From: Streptomyces sp. NBC_01288
Lineage (GTDB): Bacteria; Actinomycetota; Actinomycetes; Streptomycetales; Streptomycetaceae
Direction: 5' to 3'
Assembly: GCF_035982055.1 (NCBI RefSeq)
Contig: NZ_CP108427.1
Location: forward strand, 4,278,001-4,342,000
DNA: 64,000 nt
Shown piece after piece: positions 23,799 through 32,882 of the stretch (the stretch's first letter is position 1; every line of letters starts with the position of its first letter). The notes under the pieces were generated by a model. The model worked only from the letters and a program-made list of their open reading frames with translations, was not told where the DNA came from and made no database searches. Position numbers and translations under genes: made by a program.

Positions 23799-23908
23799 TG
23801 AGGGCACAGTCAGGGCACAAGACCCTGTACGACGCTGCGAAACGTTGACAAGTACTGTCAGTAGTTTCCGCACGTCAGACGCCCTATCGGCGACTATGTG
23901 CAGGTCAG
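23799..23908. repeat. integrase arm-type sites, right end
   Basis: GGGCACA at 23802-23808 and 23813-23819 repeats the pair at the left end with the same 11-bp step. GTGCAGGTCAG at 23898-23908 is the exact inverse of 2767-2777. TGACA-AGTAC-TGTCA at 23846-23860 is a further local palindrome. Inference: integrase and excisionase contacts on the P arm. Confidence 0.55.
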
Positions 23909-23923
23909 AGGATCAAGCTGCCG

Positions 23924-23940
23924 GTACGTGAACTACCGGT
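23924..23940. repeat. attR core (17 bp)
   Basis: It is identical to 2739-2755. The base after it gives TAG in the yajQ frame, so the empty site would have ended yajQ with CGG TAG. The ancestral yajQ terminator lies just beyond at 23989. Confidence 0.9.
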
Positions 23941-23988
23941 AGAACCGCACCGCGCGCATCCGCCGCGCGCGGGTGACGGGGATACGAG

Positions 23989-24021
23989 GAAGGGTGGGCG
24001 CCCGTCGGTGCCCACCCCTTC
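23989..24021. terminator. bidirectional terminator, probably the original one of yajQ
   Basis: Arms GAAGGGTGGGC (23989-23999) and GCCCACCCCTTC (24010-24021) pair with one bulged base. It lies where yajQ transcription would have ended before integration, and now ends the convergent GlsB-type gene. Confidence 0.6.
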
Positions 24022-24050
24022 TCGCCTGCCGGCTGCGGCACGGGGACGCG

Positions 24051-24317
24051 CTAGTTGCGCGAGTTGCCGAAAATGATGCGGTAGGCGATCAGGAGGACGA
24101 GTGCGCCGCCTATCGCCGAGGCCCAAGTGGCGCCGTCGTAGAAGTTCTTGGCGACCGGGTGGTCCAACCAGCGGGCCGAGATCCAGCCGCCGATGAACGC
24201 GCCCGCGACGCCGATGATGGTCGTACCGATGAAGCCGCCCGGGTCGCGACCCGGCAACAGGAATTTGGCGATGGCTCCGGCCAACAGTCCCAGGATGATC
24301 CAGCTGATGATGCCCAT
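24051..24317 (-). CDS. GlsB/YeaQ/YmgE family membrane protein (88 aa)
   Basis: An 88-residue integral membrane protein of the transglycosylase-associated (GlsB/YeaQ/YmgE) family. It shows MGIISWIILGLLAGAIAKFL, the conserved DPGGFIGTTIIGVAGAFIGG, and three hydrophobic helices. Members are stress-induced in several bacteria, but the molecular role is unproven. The ATG at 24317 begins at the family's usual N-terminus. It is monocistronic, converging on the attR side. Confidence 0.9.
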   Translation of the reverse strand: MGIISWIILGLLAGAIAKFLLPGRDPGGFIGTTIIGVAGAFIGGWISARWLDHPVAKNFYDGATWASAIGGALVLLIAYRIIFGNSRN

Positions 24318-24497
24318 GCCGTGAACCTGCCCTCTCACGCTGTGCTTGCACTGATCCGGAGCTGTGAATTCCGCCCGGACAGGCTGTGTTCGTAAGTCCT
24401 TGCGCACGGCCTGTGCCTGCATGTTCTGCCGTGTCGATGAACAGGACGTCACGGATGCGTGTGGTGGTTGCAGGCATCCGTGGCCTGCGGCGACCGC

Positions 24498-25064
24498 TCA
24501 GGATGCAGGTGCCGTCGTGCGGATGCGGAAGTCGGTCCACGGTGTCGGTTCGGGAGCGCCGTCGTAGTCCTCGTACCAGCCCGTGCCGTCGAGCCAGGCG
24601 CGCAGCCAGTCGGCGAGGCTGGGCGCGTCGACGTACCACGCGTGGTCGGCCTCGTCGGCGTTCGGTTCGTAGAGGAGGACCGTGGCCTCCGAGGATCGGC
24701 AGTCCACGCACGCGTACATCGCGCAGCCCCAGTGGGATATCGGCAGGACGCCCTCGGGCCAGGGCCAGTCGGGGTCCTCGTGTCCGCTCGCGCGGTTGGC
24801 GAGGTACTGCGTGACGGCGGCGGGCTCGCCGGCCGGTGGGTTGTCGGGGAGGGGCAACAGGCCGTACTCCGGGCCGAATCCGCCGTCTCCTATGCGTGTG
24901 TAGAGCGCGGCGAGCAGCGGGGGCAGGCGGAAGCCCAGGGCGGCCTCGGCGCGGGTCACCGTGGCCTCGTCCGCGGGGGCGGGGAGCGAAGTCCAGCCCG
25001 ACGGGCGGGTGTTGCGGGCCTCGGCGGCCACTCGTGTCAGCAGTTGCTGCTCGTTCTCGGTCAT
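24498..25064 (-). CDS. SMI1/KNR4 family protein
   Basis: A 188-residue cytoplasmic protein with the SMI1/KNR4 fold: ATVTRAEAALGFRLPPLLAA followed by LYTRIGDGGFGPEYGLLPL, and a C-terminal part with FSLADWLRAW-like Trp/Leu helices. In bacteria such proteins often act as immunity proteins against polymorphic toxins or as scaffolds. The ATG at 25064 fits the domain start. It lies beside a decayed barstar-like gene, so this locus may once have been an immunity cluster. Confidence 0.85.
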   Translation of the reverse strand: MTENEQQLLTRVAAEARNTRPSGWTSLPAPADEATVTRAEAALGFRLPPLLAALYTRIGDGGFGPEYGLLPLPDNPPAGEPAAVTQYLANRASGHEDPDWPWPEGVLPISHWGCAMYACVDCRSSEATVLLYEPNADEADHAWYVDAPSLADWLRAWLDGTGWYEDYDGAPEPTPWTDFRIRTTAPAS

Positions 25065-25178
25065 GGCTTCATGGTGCCGCGCGCCACTGACAGTCGGGGC
25101 GGCCTGTGGACAACCCCGCGGTTGTGGAAAACCGCTGGTCGTACGCCCCGGCTGCGAGCGTCCTGCGGTGACGAACGG

Positions 25179-26332
25179 TCAAGCCAGGCGGACGTCGACG
25201 TGCCGTTCGGCGAGGAACGCGAGCAACTCCTCGAACGTCGGCGGGCGTCGGCCCGTGTGCGAGGTGGCGCCGAGACAGGTGCGGGCTATGGCGGCGTCGT
25301 GCCAGACGAGGGTGAAGGGTGGGGTGGCTCCCCAACTGCCGCGCAGGCAGTCGTTCAGAGCGTCCAGGCCCCCACCGAAGCATCCGACGGGGCCGTTCAC
25401 CGCCTCGCCCAGGGCGCAGAAGAAGCCGGGTGCGTCGGTGATGTTGCTGCCGTCGAGGCGGTAGGTGGTGCCCGGCGGACGGTCCGGGGTGGTGCGGGTG
25501 TAGTTCGCCAGGGCTGTGTCCAACCAGAAGCGGCGGCCTTCGGCGTCGCAATCGGCCCAGCGGTTGGGCTCGGAGGGGCGGCCCTCGCCCCACAGGTCCC
25601 ACACCTCCCGGGCCGCGAGCGGTGGGCGTTCCGACCATGGGTCGAGGGTGAGGTCGACCAGGCCCGGGCCGCGCGCGGACGGGATCCAGGCCCGTAACTC
25701 GCCCTCGGCGGCGGGCTGTACGGGCCGACCGGACGTGTCGACGCGCACCACCTTGACGTGGCCCAGGTCCTCTTCCCCGCCGTCCAGTGCCGCCCGCAGC
25801 GCACCGCGCGGGGAGCAGCCCAACAGGCGGTGCGGCGGCTCCAGTTGTTCGGGGCGATCCTCCTGTGCGTGGGCCAAGTCCCGGCAGGCGCCCCATGGTT
25901 GGCCGTCCGCGCCCAGTAGCCGGTAGCCCGGGGGACAGGGGTGGGCACTGCGGACAGTCGTAGAGGTTGTCGTCGAACTGCCTGCCCTCGACGGTGACGT
26001 CCCTCAGCGACAGGTCTCGCGCGCAGGGACGGTCGGCGACGCGTACGTCCTTCAGCCGCCACTCGCCCTCTCCCCGCCGGTCCTGTCGAGGGTCTCCAGG
26101 GTGAGCGGGCCGAGCGGTGCCGAACCGTCGGCACGCGCGCGTGCGAGGGCTGTTCGCAGGTCACCCTCGGGTGCGCAGCCGAGGAGTTCGTACGTCCCGC
26201 GCGCGGGTGGGGGCGGCTCGGCGAAGAGGTCGGCGGCGTCCTCGCAGAGGGCCCAGGTCTCCTCGTAGCCGTGCTCGCCGGTGGACTCGGCGCCTTCGTC
26301 TGCGACAGCAGGACGTACTTGGGCGCCCCCAC
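25179..26332 (-). pseudogene. barstar-like (ribonuclease inhibitor) gene broken by three frameshifts
   Basis: The C-terminal 230 residues (from about 25877) are intact. They end in a barstar domain, with YRLDGSNITDAPGFFCALGE and FGGGLDALNDCLRGSWG, then a TLVWHD strand. Upstream coding continues only by changing frame near 26300, 26060 and 25947. It begins GAPKYVLLS and carries an internal repeat, since YELLGCAPEGDLRTAL upstream matches HRLLGCSPRGALRAAL downstream. Barstar binds and inhibits barnase-type RNases. Three breaks in 400 bp argue for decay, though clustered sequencing errors cannot be excluded. The intact C-terminal part could still be translated. Confidence 0.7.
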
Positions 26333-26344
26333 CGCTGCCCGCCG

Positions 26345-26737
26345 TCAGCGGGCGGCGAACGACTGGTCCGTGGGCACGATTTCGCGGCCCAGGGGGAACA
26401 GCGACACCGGGATCAGCTTGAAGTTGGCGATGCCGAACGGGATGCCGATGATCGTGATGCACATGGCGATGCCGGTGACGATGTGCGCGAGGGCCAGCCA
26501 CCAGCCCGCGAGGACCAGCCACAGGACGTTGCCGACGCAGGAGGGGGCGCCCGCGTCCCGGCGCTCGACCGTCGTGTACCCGAAGGGCCACAGGGCGTAG
26601 ACGCCGATACGGAAGGCGGCGATGCCGAACGGGATGCCGATGACGGTGATGCACAACAGCGCGCCGGCGAGCAGGTACCCGAGGAACAGCCAGAAGCCGC
26701 TCAGGACGAGCCAAATGACATTCAGGATGGTTTTCAC
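26345..26737 (-). CDS. YccF domain membrane protein (130 aa)
   Basis: A 130-residue inner-membrane protein with two copies of the YccF motif (ITVIGIPFGIAAFRI and ITIIGIPFGIANFKL), each next to a hydrophobic hairpin. The biological role of YccF proteins is unknown. The GTG start at 26737 overlaps the htpX stop (GTGA), so it is translated with the protease. The pair may serve membrane quality control, an inference from coupling. Confidence 0.85.
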   Translation of the reverse strand: MKTILNVIWLVLSGFWLFLGYLLAGALLCITVIGIPFGIAAFRIGVYALWPFGYTTVERRDAGAPSCVGNVLWLVLAGWWLALAHIVTGIAMCITIIGIPFGIANFKLIPVSLFPLGREIVPTDQSFAAR

Positions 26738-27597
26738 TGAGGGCGACCTGCCATCTTTTCGAGCCGGGCGATCCGCTCCGCCATCGGCGGATGTGTCGAG
26801 AACATCTTGGAGAGTCCCTGGCCCGGGCGGAAGGGGTTCGCGATCATCATGTGGCTCGCGGTCTCGATGCGGGGCTCCGGAGGCAGCGGAAGCTGCTTGG
26901 TGCCCGCGTCGAGCTTGCGCAGCGCGCTCGCGAGGGCGAGGGGGTCTCCGGTGAGCTGGGCGCCGGACGCGTCCGCCTCGTACTCCCTGGAGCGGCTGAT
27001 GGCCAACTGGATGAGGCTGGCCGCGAGGGGACCCAGGATCATGATCAGCAGCATGCCCAGGATGCCGGGGCCGTCGTCGTCGTTCGAGCGGCCGATCGGG
27101 ATCAGCCAGGCGAAGTTGACCAGGAACATGATCACCGAGGCGAGGGCGCCGGCGACCGACGAGATCAGGATGTCGCGGTTGTAGACATGGCTGAGTTCGT
27201 GGCCGATGACCCCGCGCAGTTCGCGCTCGTCCAGGATGCGCAGGATGCCCTCCGTGCAGCACACGGCGGCGTTGCGCGGGTTGCGGCCCGTGGCGAAGGC
27301 GTTGGGTGCCTCTGTGGGCGAGATGTACAGGCGCGGCATGGGCTGGCGGGCCTGGGTGGAGAGGTCGCGGACCATCCGGTACAGGGCCGGGGCCTCGAAC
27401 TCGCTCACCGGACGGGCGCGCATCGCGCGTAGCGCCAGTTTGTCGCTGTTCCAGTACGCGTACGCGTTCGTGCCCAGCGCGATCACGACCGCTACGACGA
27501 GGCCCGTGCGGCCGAAGAAGCTGCCGATGACGATGATGAGTGCGGACAGTCCCCCGAGGAGAACTGCGGTCCTGAGCCCGTTGTGCCGGCGGTGCAC
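26734..27597 (-). CDS. htpX: membrane zinc metalloprotease HtpX
   Basis: A 287-residue M48-family protease that removes damaged membrane proteins, with its active site in the cytoplasm. Two N-terminal transmembrane helices (about 8-27 and 30-46) precede the catalytic motif HELSH (133-137), the third zinc ligand in REYEADASGA, and two further helices (about 146-185). Length and motifs match the family. It lies 189 bp downstream of nuoN on the same strand, with its own short leader and no clear terminator between. Confidence 0.95.
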   Translation of the reverse strand: MHRRHNGLRTAVLLGGLSALIIVIGSFFGRTGLVVAVVIALGTNAYAYWNSDKLALRAMRARPVSEFEAPALYRMVRDLSTQARQPMPRLYISPTEAPNAFATGRNPRNAAVCCTEGILRILDERELRGVIGHELSHVYNRDILISSVAGALASVIMFLVNFAWLIPIGRSNDDDGPGILGMLLIMILGPLAASLIQLAISRSREYEADASGAQLTGDPLALASALRKLDAGTKQLPLPPEPRIETASHMMIANPFRPGQGLSKMFSTHPPMAERIARLEKMAGRPQ

Positions 27598-27786
27598 GGT
27601 ACGCCCTCCAAATCGTGCGGCAGGGGAACCCTTTGCTTGCTGATCTCTGATGCCACCGGTGTCGTGGTGTCACGTCCAGTGGACCCTCCCGTACTGGTCA
27701 ACGCCAGGCGGGGGGCTCTAGTTCCCTTGTGCGTACGACGCCGGGGGTGGGCCGTCCGGGTGAGGACGGTGGTATGTGCCGGTGGC

Positions 27787-29310
27787 TCAGAAGAGTCCGG
27801 TGTCGGCGAAGCGCAGGACCAGTTGGGGTGCTCCGGAGAGGGCGATTCCGAGGGCGCCGGTGAGTGCGAGCGCGGCGGTGAGGGTCGCGGGGACGCGGTG
27901 TTCGGCGTGCTCGCCCTCCGGGGCGCGGAACAGCAGGGCCGTCCACTGGAGGTAGTAGAAGAGCGCGATCACCACGTTGACGGCCATGACGACGGCCAGC
28001 CAGCCCAGGCCCGCGTCGACGGCCGCCGAGAACACGGTCACCTTGGCGAAGAGCCCGATGACACCCGGCGGCAGCCCGGCGAGGCACAGCAGGAAGAAGG
28101 CCAGGAGCAGTGCTGCGAGCGGGTTCGACGCGTACAGGCCGCGGTAGTCGCTGATGCGGTTGAGGGCTCTGCTACGGCCCACCAGGGCGGCCACCGCGAA
28201 GGCGCCGAGGTTCACGGCCGCGTACATGAGGGCGTAGGCGACCGTGGAGCCGATCGACTTCTGGGCGTCCTTGGAGTACGCGGCGGCGGCGATCGGTACG
28301 AGGAGGTAGCCGGCCTGGCCGACGGAGGACCAGGCGAGCAGCCGTACCGCGCTGTACGCGCGCGTGGCCTGTTGGCGCAGGGCACCCAGGTTGCCGACCG
28401 TCATGGTGAGGGCGGCCAGTGCGGCGAGTGCCGGGCCCCACACGTCGGCGTACGACGGGAAGGCGACGACGGTGACGAGGATCAGGCCGGAGAAGCCGAC
28501 CGCCTTGCCGACGACCGACAAGTAGGCGGCGATCGGGAGGGGCGCTCCTACGTAGGTGTCGGGTACCCAGAAGTGGAAGGGGACGGCGGCCGTCTTGAAG
28601 GCGAAGCCGACGAGGGTGAGGGCGACGCCGGTCTGGGCGAGGGTGTGGAACTGGCCGTCGACGTGCTGGATGCGGTCGGCGATCCGGGTGAGGTACAGGG
28701 TGCCCGTGGTGGCGTACACGAAGCTGACGCCCATCAGGCTGACCGCGGTCGCCGTAACCGAGGACAGGAAGAACTTGAGGGCCGCTTCGGCGGACTTCTT
28801 GTCGCCGTGCCGGATGCCGACGAGGGCGAAGGCGGGCAGGGAGGCAACCTCCAGGGCGACGATCAGGGTCGCGAGGTCGCGGGAGGCGGGCAGGAGGGCG
28901 GCGCCCGCGGCGGAGGAGAGCAGCAGGAACCAGTACTCCCCTTCGGGGAGTCCCTTGTCGGCGTCCTTCAGGGTGGTGATCGACAGGAGGGCGGCCAAGA
29001 GGGCGCCGCCGAGGACCAGGAACTGGATGACCACGGTGAAGCGGTCCGCCGTATAGCTGCACGCGGTCGCGTCGCCGGTGAGGCAGAAGGTGGCGCGGTC
29101 GCCGTCCAGGAGGGGCAGCAGCATGAGCGCGGAGGCGGCCAGGCCCGCGACCGACACCCAGCCCAGGAGCGCTTTTCTGGCCTCCTGGAGGAACAGGTCG
29201 GCGACGAGGACCACCAGGCCTACGACCGCCGTGATGGTCGGCGGTGCGATCGCCAGCCAGTCGACGGACTGGACCATCGACTCCGCGAGAGGCTGGGCCA
29301 GGGCGCTCAT
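27787..29310 (-). CDS. nuoN: NADH-quinone oxidoreductase-like subunit N
   Basis: A 507-residue antiporter-like membrane subunit of complex I with about 14 hydrophobic helices. The conserved proton-channel helix with the Glu of ALEVASLPAFALVG and the Lys-bearing segment EAALKFFLSSV are present. It is the last gene of a ten-gene nuo operon and starts at ATG 29310, overlapping nuoM by ATGA. It would contribute one of the three proton channels with L and M. Confidence 0.94.
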   Translation of the reverse strand: MSALAQPLAESMVQSVDWLAIAPPTITAVVGLVVLVADLFLQEARKALLGWVSVAGLAASALMLLPLLDGDRATFCLTGDATACSYTADRFTVVIQFLVLGGALLAALLSITTLKDADKGLPEGEYWFLLLSSAAGAALLPASRDLATLIVALEVASLPAFALVGIRHGDKKSAEAALKFFLSSVTATAVSLMGVSFVYATTGTLYLTRIADRIQHVDGQFHTLAQTGVALTLVGFAFKTAAVPFHFWVPDTYVGAPLPIAAYLSVVGKAVGFSGLILVTVVAFPSYADVWGPALAALAALTMTVGNLGALRQQATRAYSAVRLLAWSSVGQAGYLLVPIAAAAYSKDAQKSIGSTVAYALMYAAVNLGAFAVAALVGRSRALNRISDYRGLYASNPLAALLLAFFLLCLAGLPPGVIGLFAKVTVFSAAVDAGLGWLAVVMAVNVVIALFYYLQWTALLFRAPEGEHAEHRVPATLTAALALTGALGIALSGAPQLVLRFADTGLF

Positions 29311-30881
29311 CGGGTGCCTCCTGAGAGGAGCTGCTGCACGGCCGGGTCGGTCAGGCCGAGGAGTGCCTTCGGCCACAGGCCGACGGCGACGGTGAGGGCG
29401 ACGAGCGGGGTCCACGCGGCGAACTCGTACGTCTGGACGTCGGCGAGCTTCGGCGCTTCCTGCGCCACGGCGCCCATGCAGACGCGGCGGACCACGGCGA
29501 GCATGTACGCGGCCGTCAGCAGGGTGCCGAAGGCCGCGATCGCCATGAAGGTGAGGAACGCGGGGCGGCTGAGGCCGGCGGCGGGCTTGAATGCGCCGAA
29601 CAGCGCCAGCATCTCGCCCCAGAATCCGGCGAGTCCGGGCAGTCCGAGCGAGGCGACGGCGGCGAACGCGAGCAGTCCGCCGAGGCGCGGGGCCTTGCCG
29701 TAGAGGGCGGCGCCCGTCTCCTCGGCCAGGGTGTCCAAGTCGGTGGTGCCCGTACGGTCCTTGAGGGCGCCGACGAGGAAGAAGAGCAGGCCGGTGATGA
29801 GGCCGTGGGCGATGTTGGCGAAGAGCGCGCCGTTCACGCCGGTCGGGGTCATCGTCGAGATGCCGAGCAGGACGAACCCCATGTGGCCGACGGAGGAGTA
29901 CGCGATGAGGCGCTTGAGGTCACCCTTCGCGCCCTGTTTCGCGAGGGCGAGGCAGGCCAGGGAGCCGTAGATGATCCCGACGACGGCGAAGGCGGCGAGG
30001 TAGGGCGCGAAGGTGTGCATGCCGTCGGGGGCGATCGGCAGCAGGATGCGGACGAACCCGTACGTGCCCATCTTCAGCATCACGCCGGCCAGCAGGACCG
30101 AGCCGACGGTCGGGGCGGCGGTGTGGGCGTCGGGCAGCCAGCTGTGCAGTGGCCACATCGGCGCCTTCACCGCGAGCCCGATCCCGATCGCCAGAACGGC
30201 GATGACCTGCACGGATGTGGTCAGCGACCGGCCGTTGTCAGTGGCGAGTGCCACCATGTCGAATGTGCCCGCCTTGATTCCGATCAGGAGCAGGCCGAGC
30301 AGCATGACGACGGAGCCGAGCAGTGTGAAGAGGATGAACTTCCAGGCGGCCTGGGCCCGTTGGGCACCGCCCCAGCGGGCGATGAGGAAGTACATCGGGA
30401 TCAGGACGGTCTCGAAGGCGAGGAAGAAGAGGATCAGGTCGAGGACGGCGAAGGTGGCGAGGGTGCCGGACTCCAGGACGAGGATCAGGGCGACGAATGC
30501 CTTCGGGGACGGGCCCGACGGCATCTTGAAGTAGGAGTAGAGCGCGCAGAGGAAGGTCAGCAGCGCGGTCAGGACCAGAAGGGGGAGGGAGATGCCGTCG
30601 ATGCCGAGGTGGATGCGCACGTCGAGTGCGGGGATCCAGCTGATGTCGGTCGTGGCCTGCATCTTCGAGGGATGGTCGTGGTCGAAGCCGAGCGCGAGGA
30701 CGATCGCGGCGATGAGGATCACGCCGGTCACGGTCACGCCGTGCCGTAGTACGGCCTGTTCGGGCGACTTCCCCTTCAGTCCCGGCGGGGCGGGCAGCAG
30801 GGCGGTGACGGCGCCGAGGAGCGGGCCGACGACGACGAACGCCAGAAGGACCTGCATCACGGACTCGTTGATATCGATCAC
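29307..30881 (-). CDS. nuoM: NADH-quinone oxidoreductase-like subunit M
   Basis: A 524-residue antiporter-like proton-channel subunit. It shows the family segment PMYFLIARWGGAQRAQAAWK with the conserved Lys region, and HSWLPDAHTAAPTVGSVLLA around the quinone-coupled channel. About 14 helices. The GTG start at 30881 lies 6 bp after the nuoL stop, the only gene junction in the operon that does not overlap. The essential membrane Glu (LAFETVLIPMY) is present, so proton transport should be intact. Confidence 0.95.
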   Translation of the reverse strand: MIDINESVMQVLLAFVVVGPLLGAVTALLPAPPGLKGKSPEQAVLRHGVTVTGVILIAAIVLALGFDHDHPSKMQATTDISWIPALDVRIHLGIDGISLPLLVLTALLTFLCALYSYFKMPSGPSPKAFVALILVLESGTLATFAVLDLILFFLAFETVLIPMYFLIARWGGAQRAQAAWKFILFTLLGSVVMLLGLLLIGIKAGTFDMVALATDNGRSLTTSVQVIAVLAIGIGLAVKAPMWPLHSWLPDAHTAAPTVGSVLLAGVMLKMGTYGFVRILLPIAPDGMHTFAPYLAAFAVVGIIYGSLACLALAKQGAKGDLKRLIAYSSVGHMGFVLLGISTMTPTGVNGALFANIAHGLITGLLFFLVGALKDRTGTTDLDTLAEETGAALYGKAPRLGGLLAFAAVASLGLPGLAGFWGEMLALFGAFKPAAGLSRPAFLTFMAIAAFGTLLTAAYMLAVVRRVCMGAVAQEAPKLADVQTYEFAAWTPLVALTVAVGLWPKALLGLTDPAVQQLLSGGTR

Positions 30882-30887
30882 GCCTGC

Positions 30888-32882
30888 TCACGCTCCCGTG
30901 GCGACGAGGAGGACGGCGACCGTCAGGACGACGGTGCCGGCGAGCAGCGCGCTCACATAGGTCTGCATATTGCCGGTCTGGGCGCGCCGTACGGCGGCGC
31001 CGAGGAGGCGGGGCAGGGTGCCCGCGCCGCGTACGTAGGTGTCGACGACCTCGCGGTCGAGGAACCGGACGAGACTCGCCGCGGCCATGACCGGGCGGAC
31101 GAACAGGGCCGCGTACACGGCGTCCAGGTGGAAGCCGGAGGCCGCGTGGCGGTGCAGCGGGCCGAGCAGGAGTCGGCCCGGGTCCGCCGGGTCGGGTGCC
31201 GAGGCCACGTCTCCGTAGGCGGGTGTGTGGCTCGCGATGGCCTCGGCCTCGACGAGTCCGGCGTCGCCCTCCGGGTGGGCCGCGACGGCACCCATCGGTG
31301 CGCTGCCTGCGAGTGCGGTGGTGTGGCGCCAGGCGCCGTAGGTGACGATGCCGCCGACGAGGGCGACCCCCGTGCCCAGCACCGAGGTGGTGAGTGTCGG
31401 GGTCAGGTCGCGGCCGTCGAACCAGTCGGGGAGCACGCGGTAGGCGAGTCCGCCGAGGGCGAGGGACGGGACGGCGAGCACCCACAGCACGGCGTTCATC
31501 GCCACGGGCTGCCTGCCGTGGTCAGGGGCCTCGACTCCGCGTCCGTGGAAAGCGAGCAGCCACAGGCGCGTCGCGTACGCGGCGGTGAGGAGGGCGGCGA
31601 GCAGGCCGGCCAGGAGGACGATCCAGCCCGCCGCACCGGGGATGTGCTCGGTGTCTCCGGTGGCCGCGTGTTCGGCGGCGCCGAGGACGGACTCCTTGGA
31701 GAAGAAGCCGCTGAAGGGCGGGATCGCGGCGAGCGCGAGGAGCGCCACGGTCATCGTCCAGAAGGCGTCGGGGACGCGGGCGCGCAGGTTGCCCATGCGG
31801 GACATGGCGGCCAGCGAGTTGGTGCCGGAGGCGTGGATGACCACGCCGGCCGCGAGGAACAGCAGCGCCTTGAAGGCGCCGTGGGACAGGAGGTGGAAGA
31901 CGGCGGCACCGCGGTCGCCGACGGCGAGGGCGCCGGTCATGTAGCCGAGTTGACCGATCGTCGAGTACGCGAGGACGCGTTTGATGTCGTCCTGGGCGAG
32001 CGCGGCGAGGCCCGAGCCGGCCATCGTCACGGCGGCCATGACGGCGAGGACGACCATCGCGGCCGAGGATGCCTCGAAGACCGGAAGGAGACGCGCGACG
32101 AAGTAGACACCGGCGGCGACCATCGTCGCGGCGTGGATCAGCGCGGAGACGGGGGTCGGGCCCGCCATCGCGTCGGGGAGCCAGGTGTGCAGCGGGAACT
32201 GCGCCGACTTGCCCGCCACGCCGGCCAGGAGCAGCAGGGCGATCAGGGTCGGGTGGTGCAGCCCGCCGTTCGCGACGGTGCTCAGGACCTTGGTGATGCG
32301 GAAGGACCCGGCGTCGGTGGCGAGCGCGAACAGGCCGATCAGGAAGGGGACATCGCCGAGTTTGGTGACGAGAAAGGCCTTGATGGAGGCGGCGCGGGCT
32401 TCCGGGGTCTCCCAGTAGTGGCCGACGAGGAAGTAGGAGCAGATGCCCATGACCTCCCAGCCGACCAGCAGCACGATCAGGTCGCCGGAGTAGACGACGA
32501 GGAGCATCGCGGAGGTGAAGAGGGAGACGAGCGCGGCGTACGAGGGGTAGCGCGGGTCGTCGCGCAGGTAGCCCGTCGAGTAGATCTGCACGCAGGTGGC
32601 GACGAAGGCGACCAGGACGGCGACGAGGGCGGCGAAGCCGTCGATGTGCAGGGCGAGTTCGACGGGGACCGAGCCGGTGGGCGTGAGTTCGGTGGCGGAG
32701 TCGATGGCCGCGTCGCCGCCCTGCCGTACGGCGACGATCGCGGCCAGCGCGAGCGCGGCGAGCGACGGCAGGACGGCGAGCGGGCGGACGAAGCCGGGGG
32801 CGGTGCGGCCCAGGAGCAGGCCGGCCGCGGCGCCCAGGAACGGGAGGAGGGGGACGAGGACGGCGAGGGTGGTCGTGGTCAC
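30888..32882 (-). CDS. nuoL: NADH-quinone oxidoreductase-like subunit L
   Basis: A 664-residue distal proton-channel subunit with about 16 helices, including the long lateral helix region at the C-terminus. The segments VGWEVMGICSYFLVGHYWET and HTWLPDAMAGPTPVSALIHA are the family signatures carrying the channel Glu and Lys. A charged insert (about 560-600, with AHPEGDAGLVEAEAIASH) is larger than usual. The GTG start overlaps the nuoK stop (GTGA). Confidence 0.96.
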   Translation of the reverse strand: MTTTTLAVLVPLLPFLGAAAGLLLGRTAPGFVRPLAVLPSLAALALAAIVAVRQGGDAAIDSATELTPTGSVPVELALHIDGFAALVAVLVAFVATCVQIYSTGYLRDDPRYPSYAALVSLFTSAMLLVVYSGDLIVLLVGWEVMGICSYFLVGHYWETPEARAASIKAFLVTKLGDVPFLIGLFALATDAGSFRITKVLSTVANGGLHHPTLIALLLLAGVAGKSAQFPLHTWLPDAMAGPTPVSALIHAATMVAAGVYFVARLLPVFEASSAAMVVLAVMAAVTMAGSGLAALAQDDIKRVLAYSTIGQLGYMTGALAVGDRGAAVFHLLSHGAFKALLFLAAGVVIHASGTNSLAAMSRMGNLRARVPDAFWTMTVALLALAAIPPFSGFFSKESVLGAAEHAATGDTEHIPGAAGWIVLLAGLLAALLTAAYATRLWLLAFHGRGVEAPDHGRQPVAMNAVLWVLAVPSLALGGLAYRVLPDWFDGRDLTPTLTTSVLGTGVALVGGIVTYGAWRHTTALAGSAPMGAVAAHPEGDAGLVEAEAIASHTPAYGDVASAPDPADPGRLLLGPLHRHAASGFHLDAVYAALFVRPVMAAASLVRFLDREVVDTYVRGAGTLPRLLGAAVRRAQTGNMQTYVSALLAGTVVLTVAVLLVATGA

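Larger units (their letters stand above)
2739..23940. mobile_element. AICE of the Prim-Pol type inserted at the 3' end of yajQ
   Basis: A 21.2-kb element bounded by 17-bp direct repeats (2739-2755 and 23924-23940). It carries every AICE module: tyrosine integrase and excisionase, a primase-polymerase and ATPase for autonomous replication, a single FtsK/SpoIIIE-type DNA translocase for conjugation, and a set of small spread-type genes. No relaxase or type IV secretion genes are present, as expected for actinomycete elements that transfer double-stranded DNA. All key proteins are full length, so the element looks functional. The remainder is cargo: a WhiJ-like regulatory cluster, a lipoprotein, and a candidate toxin-antitoxin pair. 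Confidence 0.92.
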
